Source of the DNA: Parendozoicomonas callyspongiae
GTDB taxonomy: Bacteria; Pseudomonadota; Gammaproteobacteria; Pseudomonadales; Endozoicomonadaceae
Assembly (NCBI RefSeq): GCF_023502345.1
Contig: NZ_JAMFLX010000035.1
Coordinates: 1-34,007 of the forward strand
DNA: 34,007 bases
Direction: 5' to 3'
The translations under genes and the position numbers were made by a program. Every line of letters starts with the position of its first letter. Position 1 is the first letter of the stretch. Under the pieces are notes generated by a model. That model was not told the DNA's origin. It made no database searches and was given only the letters and a program-made list of their open reading frames with translations. Positions 6,954 to 15,740 of the stretch are shown here, piece by piece.

Positions 6954-7583
6954 ATGGCAGGGTTAACCTATTTGATTGGTGAAGATGATGCTCTGGCAGG
7001 ATCGTCAGAGCCGATGGCTGTTACCGAGCCCCATGTGATTTTTCAGCGGAGTCTGACATCTCCTGTTCCTGAAAATATGGAAGCCATCACCCTGGGTATG
7101 GGCTGCTTCTGGGGAGCTGAGCGCTTGTTCTGGCAAGCTGAAGGTGTATGGTTGACCATGGTTGGGTATGCAGGAGGTTTCACAGTAAACCCTTCCTATC
7201 ATCAGGTATGCACTGGTGAAACCGGACACGCGGAGGTGGTGAGAATTATTTTTGACCCGGAAGTGATGTCTCTGCAGCAGCTTCTCACCCTGTTTTGGGA
7301 GAATCATGACCCAACCCAGGGCATGAGGCAAGGCAACGATATTGGTACGCAATATCGTTCAGTCATTTACACAGAGAAAGAAAGTCAGCTGTCTGCTGTT
7401 AAGGCAACCATGGAATTATTTCAGCAAGGGCTTGCTGAGCACGGCCTGGGCAAAGTGACCACTGAGATAAAACCTTTGCAGGGCTTCTATTTTGCAGAAA
7501 CATATCACCAGCAATATCTGGCAAGAAACCCAAATGGATACTGCGGCTTGAAGGGGACGGGAATAACCTGTTCGTTATCATGA
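6954..7583 (+). CDS. msrA: Peptide-methionine (S)-S-oxide reductase
   Basis: 209 residues from the ATG at 6954, which is preceded by GGGAGG; a TTG at 6933 in the same frame is less likely. The catalytic motif GCFWGAER places Cys51 at the same number as in E. coli MsrA. Other family segments are VGYAGG, GHAEVVRIIFDP, FWENHDPTQGMRQGNDIGTQYR and FYFAETYHQQYLA. C-terminal cysteines in GYCGLKGTGITC are the likely resolving residues. MsrA reduces the S-epimer of methionine sulfoxide in free or protein-bound methionine, using thioredoxin, to repair oxidative damage in the cytoplasm. The roughly 40-residue N-terminal extension is typical of the long gammaproteobacterial form. Confidence 0.95.
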   Translation: MAGLTYLIGEDDALAGSSEPMAVTEPHVIFQRSLTSPVPENMEAITLGMGCFWGAERLFWQAEGVWLTMVGYAGGFTVNPSYHQVCTGETGHAEVVRIIFDPEVMSLQQLLTLFWENHDPTQGMRQGNDIGTQYRSVIYTEKESQLSAVKATMELFQQGLAEHGLGKVTTEIKPLQGFYFAETYHQQYLARNPNGYCGLKGTGITCSLS

Positions 7584-7612
7584 TGTCCGGATTGATGCAG
7601 AGTTTTGTCTTG

Positions 7613-8908
7613 TCAGGTTTTGCTTTGGGCCTTTGCTGTTAGTTTCGACGGGCTATGACACGGTGCTGTTCGCCAGATTCTTGCCAGGGGCTTCAGTAGC
7701 ATCAATCCTGCCAATCCACTGATCACCAGCAGTAACCCCGGTGTCCACGCCTTTTCGGTAACCTGATTAAGCCAGACGCTGACCAGTGGCGTTGTCCCTC
7801 CCAGCATGAAACCAATGTTATAACTCAGGGCCAGCCCTGTATAACGCACGCGTGAGGGAAACAACCCTGCAAGCATTGGAATCTGTGCCGCTGCCATTAA
7901 ACTCACAAAAACAGAAGCGAATGGCAACAAGTGCCAGACAAAAGCAGGGGTGCTGATAAAAAGATAATACCAGACACCACCAAACAGCAGATTATTCAAA
8001 GAGGCAATCCAGATCATTTTTTCAGCGCCAATACGGTCATACAGCAAACCAAAAGCAAGCACAGTCAACACCATCAAGGCAGCGGACATTGCACCGAGGA
8101 ATGCTACTCCCGACCCCGGCTGATTCATTTGCATCCAGGATGGAAGATATACCATCAACAGAAGCATCGTGACGCTGTAAATAGCGAGTGAAATCACGCC
8201 GCAAAATAAATGCAATTTATAATTTTGAAAAACTTCTAGCAAGGGGACAGTTGCGGTTTGCCGGGCCTCCTGAACCTGACAGAATATTGCGGTCTCCTGA
8301 AAACGGCTGCGCATTCTATAACCGATAACTCCAAGCACAGCCCCTAACCAGAAAACCAGTCGCCACCCACCCTGCATAATGCCATCCTGGCCCAAAACCA
8401 TAACCAGTAGACCATGGACGATATAACCCAGCAGAACCCCAAAAAACATTCCTGATACAATGGCTGATACCGCAACCCCCTGACGTCGTGGTTCATGCTC
8501 ACTGATATACGTTAATGCGCCACCGGTCTCTCCACCCATGGAAACCCCCTGGAGCAACCTCAGGGTAACCAGCAAAAATGGAGCCATGTTACCCACTTGC
8601 TGCCAGGTGGGCAGACAGCCGATAAGAAAGGTTGACAGAGCCATAACCAGAATGGTCATGGTAAAAGGCAATTTTCGACCATGCCGGTCTCCCTGGTGTC
8701 CAAAAACAATTCCACCTAGGGGACGGGAAACATAACCGACGGCAAAAGCTGCAAACGTCAACAATAAACTGCTATCGGAATCCGCGACGGGAAAAAACAA
8801 CACTCCTATATAGGGGGCCATCAGTGCGTAGATCATGAAGTCGTAGACTTCCAATGCGGAACCAAGGCTTACCGTTCCGATGATTTTCCAGTCAGTACCC
8901 ACTCTCAC
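7613..8908 (-). CDS. MFS transporter, metabolite:H+ symporter (MHS) type
   Basis: 431 residues with about 12 hydrophobic segments. The N-terminal DWKIIGTVSLGSALEVYDFM, the loop GHQGDRHGRKLPF between helices 2 and 3, and LRLLQGVSMGGETGGA in helix 5 fit the MHS subfamily (ProP, KgtP, ShiA, CitA). Such proteins import organic acids, betaines or similar small metabolites with protons at the inner membrane. The substrate cannot be read from sequence. Translation starts at a GTG at 8908, where AGGAT lies six bases upstream; an out-of-frame ATG overlaps it. The gene converges on msrA with only 29 bp between their stops and no obvious terminator. Confidence 0.85.
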   Translation of the reverse strand: MRVGTDWKIIGTVSLGSALEVYDFMIYALMAPYIGVLFFPVADSDSSLLLTFAAFAVGYVSRPLGGIVFGHQGDRHGRKLPFTMTILVMALSTFLIGCLPTWQQVGNMAPFLLVTLRLLQGVSMGGETGGALTYISEHEPRRQGVAVSAIVSGMFFGVLLGYIVHGLLVMVLGQDGIMQGGWRLVFWLGAVLGVIGYRMRSRFQETAIFCQVQEARQTATVPLLEVFQNYKLHLFCGVISLAIYSVTMLLLMVYLPSWMQMNQPGSGVAFLGAMSAALMVLTVLAFGLLYDRIGAEKMIWIASLNNLLFGGVWYYLFISTPAFVWHLLPFASVFVSLMAAAQIPMLAGLFPSRVRYTGLALSYNIGFMLGGTTPLVSVWLNQVTEKAWTPGLLLVISGLAGLMLLKPLARIWRTAPCHSPSKLTAKAQSKT

Positions 8909-9246
8909 ACATGATCCTAAGTTAATCAGTTGAATTTTGTAAAATGCCCTAAAGCACGAGGTTGTTGATCTGGAGCGTTTTTATAGCCGCCCTTTTACCA
9001 TGGAAATGCCCACTGCATTTTCATTTTTCGGGGTGGGCATTTCCCGCTCATGGCTGTTTGGGTGAATAATGAAAACAGTTGTAAACCAATGTTTGTAAGA
9101 TCCCCAGCCGAAGAGGGAATTTCAACTGCGGAATTTCGGATGATAGATATGACATTGCCTTTCCCATGATATTTACAAGCTTTCTGGGTATTTCTCTTAA
9201 GCCCGCCACCACTGCACACTTTTATTCCGCTTTTGTGTATTGACAA
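8909..9246. other. Intergenic region with a strong hairpin
   Basis: 338 bp without a convincing gene between the transporter start and the mnmC terminator. A perfect 12-bp inverted repeat, GGAAATGCCCAC (9002-9013) and GTGGGCATTTCC (9033-9044), encloses a 19-base loop. There is no U-run, so it is not a standard terminator. An 83-codon minus-strand frame covers part of the region but shows no family resemblance or ribosome site. Confidence 0.5.
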
Positions 9247-9275
9247 TAAAAAGGGACAAGAAAAACCGTTGTCCC
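9247..9275 (-). terminator. Rho-independent terminator of dusC-mnmC
   Basis: GGGACAA (9253-9259) pairs with TTGTCCC (9269-9275). On the minus strand the stem is followed by TTTTTATT. It lies about 20 bp beyond the mnmC stop. Confidence 0.8.
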
Positions 9276-9294
9276 ATTGTTATCAGGGTTATTA

Positions 9295-11271
9295 TCAGGT
9301 TTTGTTCTTCCCTTTGATCAGTCTGCGGGCTGTAAATCTTTCCGGGTGTAATTCCGTCATCATTTTTTTGCTGACCGGAGCGGTTTCACCGGTAATATGA
9401 CTTGCTATAATCTCCCCCGACAGCGGGCAGGTAATCATTCCCCGCGAGCCATGTCCGGCATTAATATATAGCCCTTTCAGCCATGGTGCCGCCTCCGGTA
9501 TCTTCGCCTTGGCATTTTTGGCAAGAATGGCAAATTCCCTTTTAAAAACCGGTTCATCCATAACAGGGCCAATAACGGGAAGGTAATCAGGTGTTGTGCA
9601 GCGAAATCCTGTACGGCCGCTCAGGGACTTCGGATCAAGCTGGTTAAATTCAAGCGCTTGAGCCAGTTCCGGTGCAAAGCTGGAGACCGTATCAAGGTTG
9701 GCCTTGTGATCAGCCGGGCGAACGCTGGTATCGGGATCGTTAAAATTGAATGTGGCACCCAGAGTATGACGACCATTATGGGCCGGTGCAATATAACCTT
9801 CAGCACATAATGACCAGTTAAGTCGCTCGCTTTCTGGCGTTGAGGGCACTTCAGTGATTTGCCCGCGAATGGCCTTCAGGGGGATATGGCTGGTTGGAGT
9901 CAGTTTGGCCGCCAGATGGCCGCAGGCAATAACCACAACAGGACTTTGGAACGGCTGCCCTTCTGTTGTAACAACCTTCCAGATATCCTGTTCTTTTGCT
10001 AACGCACAGACTGTTTGTTCACCGGTAAAGGAGATATTGGGATGATCAAGCAGCCAGTTAACCAACCCCGGTGGGTTAACCCAGCCTCCATCATGGAAGA
10101 ACAGGCCATCCGTTCGGTATTCAATACCGGATAATCTGGAGGCCTTCTCAGAAGAAAGCCCCTCTAGAATGGCATCAAATCGCCCGCATGCGTTCAGCGC
10201 TTGATGACGCTGCAGTTCTTTTTCATTGTCTGGCAGCTGTATCAGCCCTGATAATGAGTAAATTTCTTTCGGAGCATGTTTCAGCAGGTTGATAGTATGG
10301 CGGTACCCTTGAAGTACCAGTTGTGACAACGGAGTGTCATGGACTGACAACCGGGCATAGAGAATTCCCTGAGGGTTTCCGGAGGCGCCACTGGCCGGCT
10401 CTTTATGGGAGTCAATAATGGTGACCTGCCAGCCCCTGTCTGCCAGGGCACGGGCTGTTGATGCTCCGGCAATACCTGCCCCTATAACCAGTGCGGTCTG
10501 TTGTTTCGGTGAAATCTGCTTCTTTAGCCAGGGGGCTGGCTGTTGATTCTGGGAGGCCTTTTCAAGGTGCCCTTTCAGCATTTCCCGTTTACGACCAAAG
10601 CCCGAAGCGCGCTCCAAAGTGAAACCAGCTTCAGACAGCCCACCCCGCACAATTCTGGCCACAGTAAATGTTGCGTAGGTTGCGTTGGCGGCGGACTTTT
10701 CAGCCATGGTCTGAAACAGTTCCGGCTGCCACATTTGTGGATTTTTTGATGGGGCAAAACCGTCCAGAAACCAGGCGTTGACTCTTGCATCAAGGGTTGA
10801 CAGGGCTATAACAACATCATCAACAATCAGGGTCAGTTGGACGCGCCCCCGGGCAAAGTGCCTACGGTGGAAGCCTGGGATATTTCCCGGATAGTTGTTG
10901 ATCAGTTCGTCGGCAAGGTGTTTCAACTCTGGCCAGAGAGTCAGAGCCTGTTCAAGGTCACGCCTGGTTAATGGGGATTTTTCCACTGAAATAAAGTGCA
11001 GGCGAGCCTGATCTGGGGCATTCTCCAGAAAGCTCTGCATGGCGCAAAGAAAGTTCAGGCCTGTGCCAAAACCCGTTTCTGCAATAGTAAAAAAACCACA
11101 GGCATTTAACTGCGTGAAACGCTCAGGCAGGTCGTTATGCTGCAGAAAAACATAACGTGTTTCATCCAAACCTGATGATTTGGAGAAATAGACATCATCA
11201 AACTCTGTCGAGATTGGCTGACCATTTTCATCCCAGCTTAAAACGGCCGGGCCAATGTGTGTTGTACTCAT
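9295..11271 (-). CDS. mnmC: Bifunctional tRNA mnm5s2U34 biosynthesis protein MnmC
   Basis: 658 residues with the full two-domain layout. The N-terminal methyltransferase half (about 1-250) includes LSWDENGQPISTEFDDVYFS, ETGFGTGLNFLC and WFLDGFAPSKNPQMW. The C-terminal FAD-dependent oxidase half starts at ALVIGAGIAGASTARALADR and ends with YINAGHGSRGMITCPLSGE. The FAD domain removes the carboxymethyl group of cmnm5U34 and the methyltransferase domain adds a methyl from SAM, giving mnm5(s2)U34 at the wobble position of several tRNAs. The start codon is 4 bp after the dusC stop, so the two tRNA-modifying enzymes are co-transcribed. Confidence 0.97.
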   Translation of the reverse strand: MSTTHIGPAVLSWDENGQPISTEFDDVYFSKSSGLDETRYVFLQHNDLPERFTQLNACGFFTIAETGFGTGLNFLCAMQSFLENAPDQARLHFISVEKSPLTRRDLEQALTLWPELKHLADELINNYPGNIPGFHRRHFARGRVQLTLIVDDVVIALSTLDARVNAWFLDGFAPSKNPQMWQPELFQTMAEKSAANATYATFTVARIVRGGLSEAGFTLERASGFGRKREMLKGHLEKASQNQQPAPWLKKQISPKQQTALVIGAGIAGASTARALADRGWQVTIIDSHKEPASGASGNPQGILYARLSVHDTPLSQLVLQGYRHTINLLKHAPKEIYSLSGLIQLPDNEKELQRHQALNACGRFDAILEGLSSEKASRLSGIEYRTDGLFFHDGGWVNPPGLVNWLLDHPNISFTGEQTVCALAKEQDIWKVVTTEGQPFQSPVVVIACGHLAAKLTPTSHIPLKAIRGQITEVPSTPESERLNWSLCAEGYIAPAHNGRHTLGATFNFNDPDTSVRPADHKANLDTVSSFAPELAQALEFNQLDPKSLSGRTGFRCTTPDYLPVIGPVMDEPVFKREFAILAKNAKAKIPEAAPWLKGLYINAGHGSRGMITCPLSGEIIASHITGETAPVSKKMMTELHPERFTARRLIKGKNKT

Positions 11272-11275
11272 AGGA

Positions 11276-12259
11276 TTAAGCGGCTTTCAATTCAGAAAGA
11301 ATGGCTTTAGCGCATTTATGTTGTTTGACATTATTGAACAGTTCGGCGGCTTCACTATGCCCTTTGGTCATCATGCGGAGCCATTGTTTCAAACGGTCTG
11401 CCAAATATTTTTCCGGGTGTTCAACGCCATAAGGATGATCCCTGCCCCCAGGACTGGAGAGAATCTTTTCAGCAAAATTCAGAACCACGGCCCTGGTTTC
11501 AGGCCAGCTGTCTTCCTGGAAATTTTGCTCCGAACCCCGCATGGAGGCTTTAATATTTGCAGCCAGCAGTGGGCGGGCAATAGCACCCCGGCCAATCATT
11601 ATATCACTGCAACCACTGACTGCACGGCAGCGATAATAATCTTCAGCTGTCCAGATTTCACCGTTGGCCGTCAATCGAATTCTCAGCTGTTCGCGGATGC
11701 GGGCCAGTATTTCCCAGTGGGCTGGTGGCCGGTAGCCTTCCTTGCGGGTGCGGGCATGAATGGCAAGGCTATCAGCCCCTGCCGCCTCAATCCCCAATGC
11801 TATATCCAGGGCATGCTCGCAGCTATCGTAACCCAGACGCATTTTGGCAGTAACAGGAATATGGTCTGGCACCTGGCTGCGCACCGCACTGACGATGGTA
11901 TAAACAGCTTCGGGCTCTTTAAGAAGTGCGGCACCACCTTTATGGTTGTTAACGGTTTTGGCCGGGCAGCCAAAGTTCAGATCAATACCCAGGGCACCCA
12001 GGCGCGCAGCTTTGCAGGCATTCTCTGCCATAAGAGTCGGGTCATTGCCCATTAACTGCATATGGACAGGCGTACCGGATCGGGTTTTGCAGCCATCGTG
12101 CAGTTCTGGGCAGAGCCTGTAGAACACGCTGTTGGGATAGAGTGTATTAGTGATCCGGATAAACTCAGTCACACACAGATCAAAGCCACCGGTATCGGTG
12201 AGTAGTTGTCGCATCAGATAGTCGACGACACCTTCCATTGGGGCAAGGGTGATTCTCAC
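11276..12259 (-). CDS. dusC: tRNA-dihydrouridine(16) synthase DusC
   Basis: 327 residues. It starts MRITLAPMEGVVDYLMRQLL, which is the DusC-type opening rather than DusA or DusB. FMN-barrel motifs follow: VHMQLMGNDP, GIDLNFGCPAKTVNNHKGGAALL with the catalytic Cys, VTAKMRLGYDSCEHAL, LAIHARTRKEGY, RLTANGEIW and DIMIGRGAIARPLL. The enzyme reduces U16 in the D-loop of tRNAs using NADPH. The protein is about a dozen residues longer than the E. coli enzyme. It is the first gene of the dusC-mnmC unit. Confidence 0.93.
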   Translation of the reverse strand: MRITLAPMEGVVDYLMRQLLTDTGGFDLCVTEFIRITNTLYPNSVFYRLCPELHDGCKTRSGTPVHMQLMGNDPTLMAENACKAARLGALGIDLNFGCPAKTVNNHKGGAALLKEPEAVYTIVSAVRSQVPDHIPVTAKMRLGYDSCEHALDIALGIEAAGADSLAIHARTRKEGYRPPAHWEILARIREQLRIRLTANGEIWTAEDYYRCRAVSGCSDIMIGRGAIARPLLAANIKASMRGSEQNFQEDSWPETRAVVLNFAEKILSSPGGRDHPYGVEHPEKYLADRLKQWLRMMTKGHSEAAELFNNVKQHKCAKAILSELKAA

Positions 12260-12319
12260 GAGTCAGATTTGTCATAGTCAAAAAGTGTTAGCCTATTCAT
12301 TCGTATTTTCATTTGCTAG

Positions 12320-14095
12320 TCATTTTTTTTCACTATTGCTACCAGCAGCTGGGATGGCGAGTGGGGGGGCTGTATCCTCAGAAACTACCGGATCACTTGT
12401 GGGAGTGCCTGGTGAATTGGAGGGTGTTTCTTTATCTGGTTCAGTGGCTGGAGCCAGTATCTTTATCTTTGTGGAGGCACTGAATTGTAGTTTGTTTTCA
12501 ATGACGCTTCTTTGGTTAGTTATACTGTTGGTTGTGCTGCCCGCTGAGTCTGTCTTTTCTAGAACTTCTTCCCTGTCATTTTCTGAGCCGGTATTTTCTT
12601 GATCTTCTTCCCTGTCATTTTTTGGGCTGGTATTTTCTGGATCTTCTCCCGTGTCATTGTCTGAGCCGGTATTTTCTGGATCTTCTCCCGTGTCATTTTC
12701 TGGGCCGGTATTTTCTGGATCTTCTCCCGTGTCATTTTCTGGGCCGGTATTTTCTGGATCTTCTCCCGTGTCATTTTCTGAGCCGGTATTTTCTGGATCT
12801 TCCGTGTCATTTTCTGGGCCGGTATTTTCTGGATCTTCTCCCGTGTCATTTTCTGGGCCGGTATTTTCTGGATCTTCTCCCGTGTCATTGTCTGAGCCGG
12901 TATTTTCTGGATCTTCTTCCGTGTCATTTTCTGGGCCGGTATTTTCTGGATCTTCTCCCGTGTCATTTTCTGAGCCGGTATTTTCTGGATCTTCTTCCGT
13001 GTCACTTTCTAGGCCTGCTTCCTCATTATCATCATGTGGAGGTGCGAAAAATCGCACTTCCCTTCGCCATTTTTTTTTCTTTTCAGAGTGGGTATGATGA
13101 TCAAGTTCTGCCAGCTTTAACCAGATACGCGCAAGTGTCCGTTCATCATTATCAATGCCAGAGTCAGTGGCATATAATGTCCGGTGGATAGTAAAGAGGA
13201 CATGGCTGGCTTCCAAAGGATCTTTGTTTCTTGAAAGCCTATCAACATCCATTTTGGCATTTTGTAATGAGGCTATTGCATTCCAAAGAGTCAAAAGACC
13301 CAATTCTGTCCCTTGCTCTTCAGAAGGATATTCAGTTATCGACCAATACTTTTCCAGGTAGGTTTTAGTTTCCACTTTCTTTATATTATTTATCCATTCT
13401 TCAAATGCTTGTTTCTTATTGGGGGAAGGCAGTCTTATTTCTCCGGTTTGTCGGACATTGAAGACTTGGGAAAGGTATTCATCCTCCCAGTCAATGTGAG
13501 ACAGGCCCTCGGGAAACTGCATCTCAATCCATTCTATACAGAGCTCAAAATAGGCCAGTTCTTTAGCGTCTATAGAAGTGTCGACATGTCTAATCTGATA
13601 TATCAAATGAGCCAGCGTTATCAAAAGCAAAGGGTCTCTGTCATTGAGGTAATCTCTGAAGTCATCGTATGGGTGTTCTTCAGGAAGCTTCCCTTTTTTA
13701 AGGCCATCTGTTTTTGGAGGGAGTTGGAATTTGAAACTTTTTAACCATTCTTCCAGATATATTGTGAAGTTGAACATCTGTGTATGTAATGTTGCCAGTT
13801 TGCAGTATTTGGGTGGTGTCGCTTTTGCCTGAACAATGTCCAGTATATCTATGTCATTTTCCTCCGCTTTCTTCAGGAAGTTCTCCCCATTGCCAATGCT
13901 TTTGAGGTAATCAGTAAAAATTGATCTTTGTTTTTCAGCCGCCTTTATTTGAGCGGAGGAGGGAGCATGAGCATTTTCTGGTCTTGTTGCAGGCTTCCTG
14001 CCTGGAACCGCTCCAGCTGCACCTGAAAGGGTTAGCAGGCTGAGCTGAAAAATGACAGAGGCCATTACCGATAAACAAAGATGATAATATTTCAT
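12320..14095 (-). CDS. Exported protein of unknown family with acidic 13-residue repeat tail
   Basis: 591 residues from the ATG at 14095, chosen because it opens a signal peptide (MKYYHLCLSV, hydrophobic to about residue 25, then SGAAGA); the frame extends 15 codons further up. Residues about 40-350 form a predominantly helical module with the conserved blocks LHTQMFNFTIYLEEWL, GLKKGKLPEEHP, YLNDRDPLLLITLAHLIYQI, AKELAYFELCIEWIEMQFPE, LLTLWNAIASL and HVLFTIHRTLY. The same blocks occur in the neighbouring gene (14190-15740), so the two are paralogs. Residues 371-512 are eleven copies of an acidic repeat (consensus ENTGPENDTGEDP), followed by a Ser/Thr/Pro-rich end. I recognise no family and propose no activity. 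Only 60 bp separate it from dusC. Confidence 0.8.
   Translation of the reverse strand: MKYYHLCLSVMASVIFQLSLLTLSGAAGAVPGRKPATRPENAHAPSSAQIKAAEKQRSIFTDYLKSIGNGENFLKKAEENDIDILDIVQAKATPPKYCKLATLHTQMFNFTIYLEEWLKSFKFQLPPKTDGLKKGKLPEEHPYDDFRDYLNDRDPLLLITLAHLIYQIRHVDTSIDAKELAYFELCIEWIEMQFPEGLSHIDWEDEYLSQVFNVRQTGEIRLPSPNKKQAFEEWINNIKKVETKTYLEKYWSITEYPSEEQGTELGLLTLWNAIASLQNAKMDVDRLSRNKDPLEASHVLFTIHRTLYATDSGIDNDERTLARIWLKLAELDHHTHSEKKKKWRREVRFFAPPHDDNEEAGLESDTEEDPENTGSENDTGEDPENTGPENDTEEDPENTGSDNDTGEDPENTGPENDTGEDPENTGPENDTEDPENTGSENDTGEDPENTGPENDTGEDPENTGPENDTGEDPENTGSDNDTGEDPENTSPKNDREEDQENTGSENDREEVLEKTDSAGSTTNSITNQRSVIENKLQFSASTKIKILAPATEPDKETPSNSPGTPTSDPVVSEDTAPPLAIPAAGSNSEKK
12560..12985. repeat. 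Tandem 39-bp coding repeat, 11 units
   Basis: Eleven direct repeats occupy 426 bp: ten units of 39 bp and one (the fifth in reading direction) of 36 bp, which has lost one codon without breaking frame. Units vary at the fifth, sixth and tenth residues (S/P, E/D and G/E) in a mosaic order. The two units nearest the 3' end of the gene are more diverged, as expected at the edge of an array. Because 39 is divisible by three and the unit has no stop in several frames, long accidental open frames appear on both strands here. Confidence 0.95.
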
Positions 14096-14189
14096 TGTGC
14101 ACTGAGTGTATCTGGTAAAAGAGCATGGTAGTGTAGACAAAAAATCTAAAAACGATGTGCCTGCAAAATCTACCTGGTTATTTTTATGG

Positions 14190-15740
14190 CTAGTAGTGTT
14201 TATGAATGGTGGTAGAAATTGGTTTGGTAGCTTTTGGTAACTGGTTGGTTGCAGTCGCTGGGGGATCCAGGGAGCTCAGTATTTGTTCAAAAGTCATGCT
14301 GTTTACAGGGTTGAAGTTTTTTTCTGTTATGCTCCGATTGATATGGAATGGTCGAGGATTTGTCTTAGGCCGCTGTTTTGATCCTGTTTGACTTGTAGAG
14401 TGTGTTGATGCAGTAGATGGGGTCTTTTTCCCAATCAAAGCTATAAGATCCCCCTTGTACCCTCCCTTCACCCTCGAGGGTGTTCTTGATACTACTGTTT
14501 TTTTTCCAGCCAAGATTGATTTTGGTTTCCTTTTGTTCTTCTTGTGTTTCTTTGCAGCAAGATAAGGAGCGGTAGCAGGAGGGGGGATTTGAAATGGTGG
14601 AGCCTTACTTACAGGATTTACAGGCTGATTAGTAGGTATATGCCAATTTATTGCATTGCTTGTGTTTTGCTCATTATTTGATATTGGTACTCCACTGGGT
14701 CTGTATTCCAGCACTTCTCGTAGCCATGTGGTTGTACGTTTTGATCTGATTTCCGAAAGCTTTAACCAGAAAATAGTAAGCAGTTGTTCTGCCTCATCCA
14801 GATAAGAACCCATAAGTGCGGATTTAAGGGTAAAGAGTACATGGTGTTTTCCAAGCGGATCGCAAGTTTTATCTAATTCTGATACCTGCATACAAACATC
14901 ATCAATTGCAACGGCGGCGTTCCAAAGAGTGAATAATTCCAGGTTGTCCTCATGAAAAGGAGGATACTCTTTAATGAATAGATATTCTTGCAACAGCTTA
15001 CGTGCATCATCTGTCATCGCCGTAGTTTTTGTAAGATGTTTGAGTTCACTTTCAGAGCTGGCAGAAGGGAAAGTTTGTCTAAATTTATAAGTATGATATT
15101 TATCTAGAAAATCGCTGTATTCCTTTTCCCAGTCGAAAGGATTAAGCCCGGCAGGATATAGTATCTGCTCAATCCACAGAAGGGAGAGTTCAAAGTAAGC
15201 TATCTCTCTAGCACTGATATTGTAATCTCCCACACGAACCAAATGAACCAAATGAGAAAGTGTAATAAGAAGCAAAGGGTCACGATCGTTTAAGTAGGTT
15301 CTTAACTCAGAGTTTGCGTTTTTGGGCAACTTGCCATTTTCATAGCCGTTCATGACTGGGGGGCGCTCAAAACCATACTCTTCAAGCCAATCTTGCAGGT
15401 GTGCCCGGAAGCTGCTCATTTGAGTATGAAGTACTGTCAGAGAGTAATAGTCAGGCGGCACAGATTCGGGCAAGCCCACTTCAACCATATCAAAATCATG
15501 CTGACTCGCTTTGGTTTTCATTTCTTCGCAGTTGTCTCTGGAGTTCAGAAATGTATAGAAGGACGACCAGTCTTCCTCTTCAGGGGAAAGTTTATCTTTT
15601 CTGGTGCTGCTTATCGCCTTCGCTGTTTTGTATGGAGTGGTCACGGATTTTTTAGGCCGTGTCAGAACAGCTTCTGAACTGTGAGAAAGAGCCAACAGGG
15701 TCAAGGATAATAAACAGCAGAAAAACCGACAACGCTTCAT
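14190..15740 (-). CDS. Exported paralog of unknown family with basic Pro/Lys-rich tail
   Basis: 516 residues from the ATG at 15740, preferred because it opens a signal peptide (MKRCRFFCCLLSLTLLALSH, then SSEA). The module of about residues 60-350 repeats the blocks of the next gene: LTVLHTQMSSFRAHLQDWL, GYENGKLPKN, TYLNDRDPLLLITLSHLVHL, AREIAYFELSLLWIEQILYP, LFTLWNAAVAI and HHVLFTLKSAL. The C-terminal third differs completely: it is Pro/Ser/Thr-rich and strongly basic, with KKHKKNKRKPKS and SRTPSRVKGG. The family is unknown to me. The gap to the next gene is 94 bp, so the pair may be one transcription unit. The tail looks disordered and could bind nucleic acid, an acidic partner or a surface. 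Confidence 0.8.
   Translation of the reverse strand: MKRCRFFCCLLSLTLLALSHSSEAVLTRPKKSVTTPYKTAKAISSTRKDKLSPEEEDWSSFYTFLNSRDNCEEMKTKASQHDFDMVEVGLPESVPPDYYSLTVLHTQMSSFRAHLQDWLEEYGFERPPVMNGYENGKLPKNANSELRTYLNDRDPLLLITLSHLVHLVRVGDYNISAREIAYFELSLLWIEQILYPAGLNPFDWEKEYSDFLDKYHTYKFRQTFPSASSESELKHLTKTTAMTDDARKLLQEYLFIKEYPPFHEDNLELFTLWNAAVAIDDVCMQVSELDKTCDPLGKHHVLFTLKSALMGSYLDEAEQLLTIFWLKLSEIRSKRTTTWLREVLEYRPSGVPISNNEQNTSNAINWHIPTNQPVNPVSKAPPFQIPPPATAPYLAAKKHKKNKRKPKSILAGKKTVVSRTPSRVKGGYKGDLIALIGKKTPSTASTHSTSQTGSKQRPKTNPRPFHINRSITEKNFNPVNSMTFEQILSSLDPPATATNQLPKATKPISTTIHKHY

Noticed and set aside
8995-9246. 83-codon minus-strand frame in the gap before mnmC
   Set aside because: No ribosome site, no family resemblance, and it spans a strong hairpin. 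Treated as intergenic.
11255-12055. 266-codon plus-strand frame
   Set aside because: It is antisense to dusC.
12560-12985. Repeat array as a CRISPR
   Set aside because: Units are contiguous without spacers and encode a protein repeat.
12532-13191. Long open frames on both strands through the 39-bp repeats (such as 12532-13191 plus, 12651-13097 plus and 12559-13005 minus)
   Set aside because: They result from a stop-free repeat unit whose length is a multiple of three. Only the frame at 12320-14095 has a signal peptide and homology to its neighbour.
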